A DNA stretch of 64,000 nt from the NCBI RefSeq assembly GCF_023856365.1, contig NC_064549.1, positions 7,085,608-7,149,607 on the forward strand, in the 5' to 3' direction. This DNA comes from Brienomyrus brachyistius. Lineage: Eukaryota; Chordata; Actinopteri; Osteoglossiformes; Mormyridae. Under the pieces are notes generated by a model, which saw only the letters and a program-made list of their open reading frames with translations, ran no database searches and was not told the DNA's origin. Shown piece after piece: positions 24,292 to 36,330 of the stretch; position 1 is the stretch's first letter; every line of letters begins with the position of its first letter. The translations under genes and the position numbers were made by a program.

Positions 24292-24718
24292 TGACAGGAA
24301 GGATCCCCAGTAGCTCTTCTTAACACACTGTGGGAAAATAACTCAACAGCTAAAGCATCCCATGGAGTGGTTGGGCTGAACTGTTCATGACATCCTTCGA
24401 AAAGTCTGTGCCGATACACCCACAAGATTTCAGCCCAGTTCAAGTTCTTCTGCACCAAAGTCACTCAACCATGTCTTTATGGGCCTCGCTTCGTGCACAG
24501 GGGCACAGCCGTACTGGAACAGCAAAGGAACTTCCCCCAACTGTTCCCCCAAATATTGTAAGCATAGAATTGTCCAAAATATCTTGGTATCCAGAAGAGT
24601 GGCAGCTGTCATAGCTGCAAAGGAGGGACCAACTCCATATTGATGCGTATGTATGTAGAACGGAAGTTGCTATGGGTGTAATGGCCAGGTGCCCCAGTAC
24701 TTTTGTCCACGTAGTGTA
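24292..24718 (-). mobile_element. Tc1/mariner-like non-autonomous element, 5' end, minus strand
   Basis: Read on the minus strand from 24718: TACACTACGTGGACAAAAGT, CTGGGGCACCTGGCCATTAC, then ATATGGAGTTGGTCCCTCCT and GCAGCTATGACAGCTGCCAC. This is the well-known fish family beginning TACACTATATGGACAAAAGT. It carries no intact transposase. Class assignment is from memory of the terminus. Confidence 0.65.
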
Positions 24719-25425
24719 CTTACCTCCCTTTGCATTATAATTTCTGTGAGCTTTATCATTTAATTTGCCAGTGACCTTGCATTGCCCATCATGGTAGAAG
24801 GCAAGAATAAGGACGCAGGTCCAGCAGGTTCTCTTGTATGTAGGTGAATGCCAGTCCCTCCTCACAGGTTCTGCCACGCATGACTGGAAAAAGAATAACA
24901 ACTAAAACAGCAAAGGAAATCCTTCCTGCTCCGCGCCACATTAATCGGAGAAGTACACACTGTACGTATAAAAAAGCAAACAATGACATGGGAGCTCGTG
25001 TAGCAGGTAGCTGGAAACAATGGAAACTCATTTAAATGTGTTAACAATATCCATAAGATTATAACTGAATCAATATATTTCCTTGAACAGAAAATTGATT
25101 TTTTTTCAACGACAGCATTTCATGCTATTTGCTCAAAAAGTTTAAATCTCTTGGAGAATAAAGGGCAGACTTCAAGCTTAAACAATGAGTAGTTTAACAA
25201 TGACAAACCACAGAAAATACTTCCTTAATGAAGACTTATATGTAACATAGGTAAGTGCAGAATGGTGCATTCAGAATTTCAGTAATTCATGCTTTATTCA
25301 TTTATGCTTCTTGTTGTCTGAGTGCATAGCATTTTAACAAATGCACGCTGGCTTTCTACTGTATATGAACTAATTGGGGGGTGCAGCGACTTTATTCATT
25401 TATATTTAGTATTATTAAGTAGTAT
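24719..25425. other. no recognised feature
   Basis: Non-coding sequence. Confidence 0.45.
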
Positions 25426-25427
25426 TA

Positions 25428-25738
25428 TCCATCCATACTTTTTCTGTACCCACTTGCCCTATTAGGGGTTGTGGGGGGTCCAGAAACAATCCCATAAGCT
25501 ACAGGTGCAAGTCAGAGAAAAACCCAGGATGGAGCACCAAGCCATCACAATACACACAGACACAGCATTCACTCATGCATGCACTCCTAGGGGCAATTCG
25601 GCAACTCTGCATGTTTTTGGAGAGTGGGGGGAAACCAGAGTACAGAGGAAACTCCATGATGACACGAGGAGAACGTCCACCCCAGACTTGGTCCCAGAGG
25701 TGTGAGGCAACTGTGCTAACCACTGCACCACCATTGCC
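25428..25738 (-). repeat. family-1 SINE, minus strand, near full length
   Basis: The right end GTGCTAACCACTGCACCACC is the A-box head; CCAGAGTACAGAGGAAACTC and GGGCAATTCGGCAACTCTGC are body; CCCTATTAGGGGTTGTGGGG is tail. Well preserved. Confidence 0.78.
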
Positions 25739-26054
25739 ACTCATTCATTAGTATTATGTTATTGTGAAATATCTTTACTGTAATTGTGAATGTATTGGAT
25801 CCACCACAGAAGTTCTTACTTATTTAAATACAATCACTTGGTCTACATATTCATGCTTATTGCTACACCTGCAACAAACAGAGCATCCATTCAGTCTGCT
25901 CCCCGTCCCCTGGAACCACTTACGAAACACACTTTGATAGATGGACGATTGTATAACCAACATGAAAATGATTATTTTCTTTAACAGCCTAACACTTGTA
26001 CATAGTACTTTTACCTCTCGAATTAACTCTTCTGCATGCGGTGATCTGATTTGT

Positions 26055-28150
26055 AAAGTGGTTCTTGTTGATTTCAGTGCAGAATCTGGTATACAGTAGT
26101 ACGTAATCTCATGGATGTAAAGTTAACCGAGAAGCTAGTTATCACTCTTTAAGACATTTCCCTTCCTGTCTTTGATTCTGCATTGGATGGACAAAGCCTT
26201 GGAACAGAGTCATCAAAATGACTCATTTCACTTGGAGGTAGGGGTTCTTTACCATAAGAATATTCAACTAATGCTTATCGGTTCTCCAAGGGACCCTCTG
26301 GTTCAATGTCCTCCCTTTGTCAGTATGCACAACATGGTGATATCATGGAAGCAAGGGGGACTATTTGTGTGGTGATCAGAGTCTTGTTGTAAGAGACTGG
26401 CTATAATTAACCAAGCCACTTCCATTGAAAGTCCCTATGCTAACCAAACAGGCTTGACCCCCACAGAGCACCTATCATTCAAAGACATCTTTAACAAGAC
26501 CTAGGCATCTTCACTCCTGCATCACCGGCCATGGTATTGTGCCATCAACCTATGACCTAGGATCTCCCCGCCACATGGTCAGGTCTGCTTGTTATCAGTA
26601 CTAGAATTGGAGGCTATCGACCAGTACTTTAATGAGCCGTAGGGGTTATTGAACCTATGAAGAAAAAAAGGATCTGGAATTTGACCTTTCATTAATTATC
26701 ATGCTCTAAATGAAATACCTGTTAAATTCTGTTACCCTTCCCCCCAATACCTGCAGCTTTGTAGTAGGTCCACACTACTGCCATTTTCACAAAATGACAC
26801 CTTAACAGCGGTTACCTTTGAGATACAGTAGATAAATTCGAGGCTGTAAAATGTGAGTACCGCAAGACTGCCATCTCTATTGTGATACATTGCTAGACCA
26901 CAAGGAGTTTGTATGGACATCAACAAGCTATCAGCGGTGTGCCACTGAATGCAAGTTTATCAAGGACTGATAAGGTACTTCTTGGGCTTAGAAACTTTCT
27001 GCTCCTGACTCACACCACCTTCCAGTGACCTAAACAACTTTTCAGCTCTACACCTGTGCTCAGGCAACCAGGTGTGATCATCCTTTTCATCATGGAGGTG
27101 CAGGCGTTTCAGCTGGATGTGGGAGCAATATTTTCTCAGCATCATAGAGTGGCTTCCCAGCCTTACCTTTTCACATTTCACTCCTACAAGGGATCCCTCA
27201 ATGATGTAGGAAGCTGTGAGCTGCTGTCTATCAAACTAGCCGTGAAGAGTGGAGGCACAGGGAGTGAATTATCTTTTTGTGGTTCCGAGAGATCACAAGA
27301 AGCTGGAATATATCAGAGAAGCTAAAAGGTCGAACCTTCAGCAGGCTTCACCAGGTTCAATTTGATAGTCACATACCACCTAGGAATGAAGGCCAACATT
27401 CTTTCCCACTAATATGAACCCACTCGCAGTGCAACAGTCCCCAAAATCATCCTGCTTTTCTCTTGCGTAGTGGGACGCATTACATGCGCTGCTGTTTTAG
27501 TTGATGTGGCTTTTTTAAAATGTGCTGGTTGATACCCCTTCCAAGTTTGTCTAACGTCACGTCACGGAAGTAACGGAGCGTGCACTCTGTCAGGTTATTA
27601 GATACTTCAGGATTCCAGATGAAAGCATCACTGCCCATGGACTGCATTCCGTATCCTGGGTATGGAGAGCTTCCTGTGACAGTTACCCTTAGTTTGTCTT
27701 CTGGATACCACCCTCAAACAAATTGCCAGACTGATCACTTAAAGAGATAAGGCCTTCTTTGTGATACCACTGCTCCTCTAATATCTCCCTTGAATGGAAT
27801 TCACAGAGAACTGCGTAGGTCATACATCTTTATGCCTTACCCCTTTTCATGCTGTTTTAGGCTATCAGCTGCCATTATTTCTATGGGAGATGAAGGCCAG
27901 TGATATCCCGGCATAGAACAGTGATTTAAGAGGAATGACTAAGTGTAGGAAAAGGTCCACATTCAGCTCCAGAGAGCTACTGAGACTCAGAAGCGATATG
28001 CTGATCACTGCCGTTACCTTTCTTCTTTGCTCCACTCTAGATAACCTGCTTGGTTGTCCACCCCGAACACTAAACTCTGTCCCTCCTCCAGAAGTTTGTA
28101 GGGAAGCGGCATATCATCTGCACCCTATTTGATGCCCTTGATGAACTGAG
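26055..28150 (+). mobile_element. decayed Ty3/gypsy retroelement pol region (PR-RT-RH-INT order)
   Basis: Pieces read across frames with many stops. A protease-like start lies near 26065 (VDFSAES, where DSGA is expected), then LIGSPRDPLV and HNMVISWKQG (26270-26360) and SFKDIFNKT ahead of the reverse transcriptase. The RT fragment is PFINYHALNEIPVKFCYP (near 26690-26740), against the family pattern xCIDYRGLNxITVKxRYP. RNase H appears as DHKKLEYIREAKRSNLQQA (near 27290-27345). The integrase end is SLSSGYHPQTNCQTD (near 27690-27740), followed by a C-terminal piece with ADHCR and PAWLSTP (about 27990-28060). Domain order is canonical for Ty3/gypsy. No LTRs were found at its ends. The element is dead: frameshifts, stops and internal losses throughout. 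Confidence 0.82.
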
Positions 28151-28479
28151 AAATCTATGGCCCCAAAGAACAATCATGGGTCCTCCTCATGACATCCAAG
28201 ACCCTTTACTCATTGAATATTTCCGCTATGCTAATCCCAATCATTTTGCTCCTTGCTTGCTTGGTAGCCATTTCAGGGGTTCTGGAGCAGCTTGTGTCGG
28301 GGTGGTTCCATCATACCTGCATCAAACAAAGTATCCTTCAGCCATGCCTGCTTGGTTCCCACTGTGCCTCCCCTGCATACTAGATATCCACTGATCAACC
28401 TATTTAACTGGCATTGATTAAAAGCACCTAGTTTCAGTTAACTCCTTGTAAAGTATCGAGTGTCTTGGTTTGAGCCTGA

Positions 28480-28665
28480 CCTCAGCATATCTGCAGGTCT
28501 TTCAGCAAGGCCCTTAACCCCCCCCCCCCCCCAGCTCCCTGGGTGCTGCTATGGGTGGCTGCCCTTTGCGGTCAGCTTGCTCTCACCTACAAAGACTTAA
28601 GGTGGGGGAGGCAACAACAGAATTTCCCCATGGGGATCAATAAGATCAAATATCAATCATTATTA
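28480..28665 (+). repeat. family-2 type SINE / LINE-tail fragment
   Basis: TTTGAGCCTGACCTCAGCAT, TTTCAGCAAGGCCCTTAACC, GGGTGCTGCTATGGGTGGCT and CCCCATGGGGATCAATAAGA. It is closely related to 58530-58700. A 15-C run (28518-28532) interrupts it. Confidence 0.65.
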
Positions 28666-28954
28666 TTTGTTTCATGATCTAGTTTCAGTACATCATTCCT
28701 GCCCCCCCCTTCCCCCTCATCTTGTAATTTGCATTTGGTTATTGGAGTTAACAGCTTTGTGACTTTTTGCCTATTTTAGGACTATGGATTTGTTCACCTT
28801 TGTTTGCTTCTACCTGGTTTTTGACCTTCTGCATGTTTGCAGACTCTCATTCTGGAATTAAAATTGACTCCCATATTTAGATCACTTGCAGGAATTGCAC
28901 AAATTTTCCCCTTCTTATAAGATTCATTTTAAGGTCAGTCATAACTGAAAACTC

Positions 28955-29158
28955 TATCCATCCCTTTTCTGTAGACGCTTATCCTATTCAGGGTCGCAGG
29001 GGGTCCAGAGCCTATAGGGGTAAGGCAGGGAACAACCCAGGATGGGGCAACAACCCCTAACAGGGCACACTCCAATTAACCTCAGTATGTGTTTGGACTG
29101 TGGTGATGTTGGGGGGTAGGGAGGCAACAGTGCTAACCACTGCACCACCATGCCTTCC
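28955..29158 (-). repeat. family-1 SINE, minus strand, internally deleted
   Basis: The tail TATCCTATTCAGGGTCGCAG and head GTGCTAACCACTGCACCACC are present. CAGGGAACAACCCAGGATGG is body. The middle is shortened. Confidence 0.75.
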
Positions 29159-29159
29159 C

Positions 29160-30138
29160 TAACAGAAAGCTGAAAATTAAGAATGTAAGGATAGTATATA
29201 ATTTAATATATAATTTATTATTTTAATATTACAATATTAATTATCACAGTAACAGGTGCACTTGTTAAAAAAATATATATAAAATAAACATGAAAACATG
29301 TAAAATTTGATTTTGTGCTAAATAAATTTCCACATCAGTGGCAGCTTCTTGTGTAGGTGAGTTTGTTAATGCTACTGCATTTGTCGGCTGTGGGGTTAAT
29401 TGTGTCATGTGCAGGAAGGACACGGAGACTACAGAAGCCATTAATCTGCCAGAGGGGTGTGTGTATTTACAGCACAGATAGGGCAGTGCAGGTCGCAGGG
29501 AGAAAGGTCAAGTCTGTGTTGCCCTAGTGCATTGTCCTTGGTGCTGTGCAGTCTCTGGTATTTATGTATTTTTATCACAAAATGCACTATTAGAACAGTC
29601 AAACAGGACAACACAGATGGAATCAGTACAGGCAGTTGCTATATTTTAACATTTCCAAAGCCAGGTGTAGTTCTTGGCCAACTATTTTCCTTAAAAAAAG
29701 TCACTTTAATAACCTTGAATTGTCAAAAAGTAAAAAACTTCTGTGCCATCTGGATGTCACGGCAGATAGTGAAATTTATCAGACCGTACAATGTCTATCC
29801 AATCTTTAACCGTCCAGTTTCAGTGAGCCTGTACCCACTGTGGCCTCGGTTTCCTTTTCTTAGCTGACGGGCGGATCCTGATGTGTTCATTTGCTGTAGC
29901 CAGTTTGTACATTTACGTGATATTTATATTCAAACTGCTTTTCTCCAAAGTTATGTAGTCAGGATTAGACAGCGGGGTCAGCTAATGTCCCTGGAGCAAA
30001 TGGGGTGAAGGATTGGCCACCCACTGGGTTTGAACTGATGACCTAACTAAACCTAAACCTAATCCATAGAGCCTCCACAGCCACTGCTTAAAACTGTTAT
30101 TTGAGCTCTGGTACCCCTCCTGTCAGCTTGAACCGGTC
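29160..30138. other. no recognised feature
   Basis: AT-rich start (29190-29330). The 136-codon frame at 29457-29867 shows no recognisable domain. Confidence 0.45.
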
Positions 30139-30139
30139 T

Positions 30140-30188
<49 letters not shown>

Positions 30189-30189
30189 T
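30140..30189 (+). repeat. (GT)n(AT)n microsatellite
   Basis: About 18 GT units followed by six AT units, directly abutting a Tc1 fragment. Confidence 0.95.
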
Positions 30190-30524
30190 GCACCAACTAT
30201 ACAGACCTGTGTGGGTGAAAATTCCAGGAGATCACAGTTACTGAAATACTCAAACCACCCCATCTGGTACCAGCAACCATGCAATGGTCAAATTGTTCTG
30301 ATGTTTGACAAGCAGTCAATCCATCCACATCGTAGGGGTTAGGGTTGCAGGTCCCCTGCAATCTGGAAAAACTACATAGAATGTTTTTGGTCCCTTTGGC
30401 GAAGCGAAGCAGAAAGATATGTTGAAATGGCGACTGGGAAAATTGCAGTGTGATCACCTGCTGAGATATTGTCATGAAAGAGGAGGTGCACAGGTGTCCC
30501 TAATAAAGGGACCTGTGAGTATGT
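30190..30524 (-). mobile_element. Tc1-like transposon 5' fragment, minus strand
   Basis: On the minus strand the terminus CATACTCACAGGTCCCTTTA, TTAGGGACACCTGTG matches the Tc1-like family starting TACACTCACCGGCCACTTTA. The other end, GCATGGTTGCTGGTACCAGA and TTTGAGTATTTCAGTAACTG, matches the start of its transposase gene. The copy ends at the GT microsatellite. Confidence 0.75.
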
Positions 30525-31572
30525 ATGTGGCGACAAGCGTGAGTTTATACGAAAGGCTGATAAATAATTGTTACAATTCTCATGAGAGGCAGATCTGAAC
30601 ATAAAACAGTTCCTCACTTTGTGTCCACAGCACTTCCACCGCAGATTCTTATGATTTCTCTGTATACTTTTGTTCATTTCATCTGATAATTATCCACAGG
30701 GGCTTTTCAGCTTTGTATATCCTTCTGTGGAACGTTATCTGTTAGGTAGATTAAAAGCACTTAATGTTTAAAAGGATTAAACTTTTTTAGGGCTCTGTTG
30801 TTATCATGGCTTTGTGAAGAAATTGCCTAACTCCTAGATTTTTACACTTGGTACGAAGTTCTTATGTTGAAAGTACAGCTTTTGGTTGGCATCAAACATG
30901 GCAGTTGTTTACCTTACAGCTAAATAATTCCACCCTTTAATCATCCGTACAGAGCATATAGTTCCAGAAGTGATGTTTTTAATCCTGGCGATCTCCAGCA
31001 AATGCGAGGCGCTTTTCTGCTATTTCTCAGAGGATTTGTTGACCCCCATGAAGACAAAGTTAGTCATTTTCTAATTGCTTATTCACACACATTGACATCC
31101 CTTTGATGTTATCTTAGGTACATCTTGGAGCATTTTTTTATTCATCAGGATGAATTTGATGAAATATCTGGTCTTGGTAGAGTGCTGGTAATTTGAAATT
31201 TCTTCCGTTTCTATATTTTTCACAGTGAAATGATGGCCTCACAAATCCTTTGAAATGGTTTTCAATCCTTTACCAGACTTCAGCATGTTGTCTTCTTAGC
31301 TTCACTACTAGATCTTTTGATTTTTTTCCCCCTAATAATCGCTTTAAGATGTTCTCATCTTTGTGAAAACCAGGGCCCTCAAAACTACTGCCTGCTAACT
31401 TTCAAACAAGGCAAATTATAAGCAGTAAACAAATGGATGAATCTACGGGTATGTGTATTTTTCCTAACCCAGGAACCAGTTGTAAATGTAAATAGTTTGC
31501 TTATTTAATTTTTTACATTTTCTTGGCTTTGTTTCTGTGTTAAAATACAGGTCTAAAATACATTATATTAAG
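30525..31572. other. no recognised feature
   Basis: Non-coding sequence. Confidence 0.45.
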
Positions 31573-31577
31573 GTAAT

Positions 31578-31864
31578 TGTGATGCCCGGCTCGTCCGCTC
31601 CTCGTGTGTGCCACGCCCCCTGATTACCCATGTGTGCTTCCCTGATCGTCTCCAGCTTTGTCCGCTTACTTTGATTAGTCCCGTCCTATTTAAGTCCTGG
31701 TCTTACCAGTTCCCCTTGTCCGTCATTGTGGTTATGGTGCGGTTGAATGTCTCCAGTCCCAGTTCCCACAATAAACCCCGTAGTTTGCCCGATTTCGCCT
31801 GTCTCGCCTAGTCTTTGCACGCCTGCCCGCACGATCGCCGCAAGGTTCTGCATCGATCGTGACA
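31578..31864 (+). mobile_element. solo LTR of a Ty3/gypsy-type element with perfect target duplication
   Basis: 287 bp from TGTGATGCCC to GATCGTGACA, bounded by TG...CA with short inverted ends (TGT.A). A TATTTAAG box lies at 31687-31694 and AATAAA at 31770-31775. The 5-bp duplication GTAAT flanks both sides (31573-31577 and 31865-31869), so this is an insertion reduced to one LTR by recombination. Body motifs GTGTGCCACGCCCCCTGATT are typical of fish gypsy LTRs. Confidence 0.88.
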
Positions 31865-31869
31865 GTAAT

Positions 31870-34595
31870 GCTGCACGTCCTTGACTATGCATATGAAAAT
31901 AACAGGATGTGATAGGCTGCTCTGAGTATGGTGAGAAATCAGCATATGTAAAGAGGTTTAAATGTGCCTGATAGCACCTCGTGCACGACTAGTTCTGCGA
32001 AAATAAGCAAATAAAAACTCCTGAAACTGTACCATTAACTGATTTATACCACTGATGTGAATGCTTTTGTATTGAAGGTATTGATTGAATAGCAAATCTT
32101 ATTCTGCATTTGTAGGGTGGACACTAGGTCAAGATTAAGCGTGCAGGACACAACTATTGTATTTAACATTACTTTCACCTTCAGCCATTGATAGCATTTA
32201 AATGGGTTCTTTTTCATATTAGAAATATTATGAAAGAAATTGACTCTCCCAGCCATATGTATTTTCCCGATTAATGTATGATTATGGATTTACACGAGAG
32301 TACTATTTGTATGAATGATATATTAGCTCAGATACCTTGCAGTGAGGTGCTTTTGTTGCTTGCTCATTATTAGTCTTGCAGAGTATTAGACATTTGTTTT
32401 GCTTTATTCCACAGTTATATATAAATAATGCAGCAACTGTAGCCAAACTGTCAAAAGTGTTGGTGCCTTAAAACTAGTTCAAACAGAAGCTGTAACACGA
32501 AAAGTGAATTTTGGTTTAATGCACCTCCAAAAAGCAAACAGTGACAGTTGCCACTGGTGCGAACTTCATTTTATTATGTTTAGGGCGATTAGAGACTCTT
32601 ATAACCTTCCGAATGCAAATTAGACAGATAAAACAAAACTTTTCTACTCCTCCTGAATGTAAGGCATCAAAGCTAACGGCAAAAAAAAAAAAAAATTTTC
32701 AGGACATTTAAGAAAATACACACAAACAGAAAAAAGGAAAAAATACAGGTAAATGACTCGTATGTGATTGGTAGATATAGAAAAATGTCTGTTAACTAAA
32801 ATCTCTTGTTACCTTATGCACAAATTCGCACCTATACAAATATTTTCTGTGATTCTGGCTTCCTGAAGTGGGCAAAAAAAAACAATATTCTCCACTGACC
32901 CCATTACGAATGACTTGGATAGATCATGTCTTTCTGGTGCACACCCTGTCTTGATTGTGATTATGAACAGCTTCCCATCTGTTTAATTTGTTGCAATTTT
33001 TAGTTCGTCAGTTACATGCCCATGTTAACATCATACAGTTTATGTTCCTGTTTAGTTTTTCTAGGTTTTATGTGGCACTGAATCAGCTCGTCTCAATGTG
33101 GTAAATGTGTATAGAGATTGTAGTATTTTTTTTTCCTCCTGCCGACGTGTGATGTTTAACATAAATGTGCGTGTGATAATTATAGGCTTCTCATGAACCA
33201 CTGGTTGCAGCATTCTAGGTTCAACTTTATTTTCATACATATTTGCTACAATTAGATGTTTAGGTGAACATCACCAGCAGAGAGGCAGCACGTTAACAAC
33301 AATATCAGGAAGTAACTATATTAGACAGTAATCACAACAGAAACTGTAAGTTCTGTAAGACTAACAATGTGGAAACACAATAAATAACACAAATCAAGAT
33401 TTCTGTTACAAAAAAATAGAAACAGATTAGTGCAAAGGACCAGAATTTTCATCTACATTGGCCTTGCAGAAGCAGTTAAGTAGCCTCATGACTCAAGAAT
33501 ATAAACTGTTTATGAATCTGATGTTTCCCTTCCATTTCCTAGAATGGAGGATGGTGAAAAGTGGCTCTGCATAGTTCCTGGAGTTTTTCATGATATTGCC
33601 TACATTTCTGGTGGAAATTTACTGAAGGGAAGACAGATGCGTCCTGGCAATGACCTAAGCAATCCTTGCGGAGCTGAGCAATTGCCATGCCATGATGTAA
33701 TGTATCCGAATAAGAATGGCTTTGCAGAAGGTGGTGATGACTACTAGCAAAATCTGGATCTTCAGAATTCCGAGAAAGTAGAGACGTTGATGTGCTTTCT
33801 TGATTGCCACAGATGCATATTTTGGCCGTGTAGGGTTGTCTGTGGTTGACTCCCAGGAAGTTAAAGCTGCTGTATCTCTGTAAGCTGACATTAAGATGGA
33901 GGTTGTTGACCTGGCACTTCACTGCCAGAAGCCTGCAATGCTGCTGGCTTCCTCAGAAATCTACGGTCTTAGACTCCATTGTTTTACACCCCAGGTGGGA
34001 AATGTCAAGTTGGAATATCTGGCATATCTGTTGGATGCATCCCAACTCCCAACGAGTAAAAAGCATCCTCTTGCAAGCCTTCTACTCATAAACACACTAT
34101 TCCCTCTTTCTCTTTTCTTTTGTCCATTGCCCCTCAGCCACGTTACAGAAGTCCACAAAAAAGCTTATATATAGTTTTTGTTTTTTTGTGAATGCAAGTG
34201 GCGTACAAATTCATCTTTGATCTTATTTTGCTGGTCTCAGCACAACTGGTCCAAAGTTCTTGGAGTGAAAAGACAGTACGCTATATCATTATGCTGAAAA
34301 AAAATCGTAAACACATAAAGAAACTTAACCAGCACTATTAAACTTCCAACTGCCTAAGACTACCACGACCTGATTCAGGAAACAACACTTGGTCAGTGAT
34401 TGGTTTCCTATTCAATGGCAGTGTCTATCACTGGTTCAGTATCATGTCAGATGCATATTCCCTGGCCCGTAGCCAGAGAAAAAAAATCCATAGATTTCAC
34501 TGACCAGGCAGAAGATAATTTTGAGCGGAACTGGGGGATTCAAATTGGTAATTTTCATAACTGGATAGAGTGTCTGATTGGTGATGGGGATGGAG
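31870..34595. other. no recognised gene; possible unclassified old repeat at 33200-34170
   Basis: The segment 33540-34170 is more GC-rich and open in several frames on both strands, like decayed retroelement sequence, but I matched it to no family. The rest is AT-rich. Confidence 0.35.
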
Positions 34596-34599
34596 TCTA

Positions 34600-34845
34600 G
34601 AAACTAATAACGTAATAACTGCTAGTAACGTAATAATTTTTCTATTATTAATGTGATAAAAGTCGATGATGTAATAACTGGCCAATAATGTAATACATTT
34701 TCTGAACCAATAGTCTAATAATTTTTGCCCATAATGTAATGTTATTACGTTTTTATTACTTTTATTACATTAAGAACTGAGAAATTTATTATATTATTGG
34801 CATATTATTACATCAATGATAGTTATTACATTATTGGCTGCTACA
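34600..34845. repeat. TAATGTAATAA-rich imperfect palindrome
   Basis: More than ten degenerate copies of TAA(C/T)GTAATAA(C/T) occur, forward in the left half and reverse-complemented (GTTATTACATTA) in the right half. The whole could fold back and resembles a MITE built of short iterated motifs. Confidence 0.6.
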
Positions 34846-34879
34846 GGGGGGTTTCCTAACGTATAATTTTCCTCTGTGC

Positions 34880-36235
34880 CTGCATCTGTCCACTCCCAAT
34901 GACGATGATGGGACCCTAGGCTCCAAGCAGAATGCAAAATGCCAGAAGCGATGGCTTTGACCTTCTTCTCTTGGGATTGGAGGAGCCTCTTCTAATGGGA
35001 TCCCTCAGGTAGTGGGCCTCAGAGAGCCCCAGGTAACACTTGGCAGTTAGTCATGAGTCCCGCTTGCTTGCTAAAGGGTATTTGCCAATAATCCTTAGTG
35101 AGATCTAGTGTGGATATGTGGATGAGTGGCCCTTAGATAGATACTCAACCAGTTCATCCGTGTGAAGCATGGGACAGCAGTTGAGTTGGGCAGCTCCATT
35201 CAATTGATGGATTGTATCACTGCAGAACCACAGGATATTGTTCAGCTTGGGGACCATCATAATGGAACTGGAACATGGGTTTTAGGGGTCTTTGATCATA
35301 CCCAGGTGCCATGTGTTCTCAATCTCCTTTTCAACTGCCCTTCATAGTGCCTCCAGGATTCTGTGGGGGCTGTGGTGGATGATGACCCACAGGAGTATCT
35401 CAATGTGGTGCTGGATGAGATGGGTATGATTTTGGAGACTGGAGAACACATCCTGATAGCCATCAACGATCTCACACAGGTTGTCTGATTTGATATTTCA
35501 CCATGGTGTAAAGAACTTACAGGAAGTAGGATGAGGACAAGGATTTGATTGCCAAAGTGGAACTACCAGAGTTGGGTAGAACTGGAATAAACTATTGTTG
35601 GGCCTGCTGGGCTTGGTCCATGTGTTCCCTGATGATTGGCATGATCTTTGTAATCCTCTGCCTCATGTCCCAGATGTGTCCCACCATATTGGGGTTACGG
35701 TGAGGTTTGTTGCTCCCAGGCTTACTTTGCTACATCGAGTAGGCCCCAAGGTCAACACTCAAAGAGGTCACTTAAATAGGAATCCATTGAAAGCTCGGTG
35801 GATTTCCCAGATGGCAAAGAGGACAAAGGGCAGCACCATGTCCCAGTTATGGCCACTCTTATCGCTGACACATCAGCACAGCTGTTTGACTGTCTGATTG
35901 AATCATTGGATGAGGCTGTGCATCTGGGGGTGGTAGACCGAGATATGGTGGTACTGAACCATGAGGAACCTCAGACGTTCTTCACCATTTTGGTGATAAA
36001 TGCTGTGCTCTGACTTTTCTGGGGGATACCTGTGTGGCTGAACAGTTCGATCACCTCCCAGCCCAATTTCTTCGAGGTACTTCCACTGACCATAATAGTC
36101 TCAGGATACCTAGTGGCTCATGATCTCATCCTCAACCAGGTCCAGGCCAATGTGCTCGAAAGGCACCTTGATGATGGGGAGTGCCAGTATAATGCTGATT
36201 GGCATTTCCACTGACACTTGATGGCACCATTTACC
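34880..36235 (-). mobile_element. decayed Ty3/gypsy retroelement, Gmr1-like order (integrase before RT), minus strand
   Basis: Minus-strand order from 36235 down: IIKVPFEHIGLDLVE (about 36130-36175), the GIP...K integrase segment (about 36020), SVYHPQ-like and NWDMVLPFVLFAIWE (about 35800-35870), and GLLDVAK, AWEQQTS around a stop (35710-35755). Then follow the pre-RT segment GYQDVFSSLQNHT, LIQHHIE (about 35400-35470), the RT piece ISTLDLTKDYWQIP (about 35070-35112) and KCYLGLSEAHYL (about 34995-35030). Integrase motifs therefore precede RT motifs in transcription order, as in Gmr1-type Ty3/gypsy elements. The RT is internally deleted (the active-site DD segment is missing), and stops and frameshifts are frequent, so it is inactive. 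Confidence 0.8.
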
Positions 36236-36273
36236 CCAAGTTAATAGAAACGGTCTTATGCTGATGCTTTAGT

Positions 36274-36330
36274 GCAGGGTTTCTCAACCACAGATCGCCC
36301 TTTTGGTCTGTAATGGTCCTCTGCTAGAAC
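36274..36330 (+). mobile_element. possible hAT (Charlie-like) terminus
   Basis: CAGGGTTTCTCAACCACAGA resembles the CAGTGGTTCTCAACC ends of hAT/Charlie elements. No matching opposite end or target duplication was identified. Confidence 0.35.

Noticed and set aside
29457..29867. 136-codon frame as a gene
   Set aside because: No domain, no start context or splice signals, and a composition typical of non-coding sequence.
33539..34174. Overlapping frames on both strands as a protein gene or a third gypsy relic
   Set aside because: I could not find RT, integrase or other motifs; openness on both strands suggests base composition or an unrecognised old repeat.
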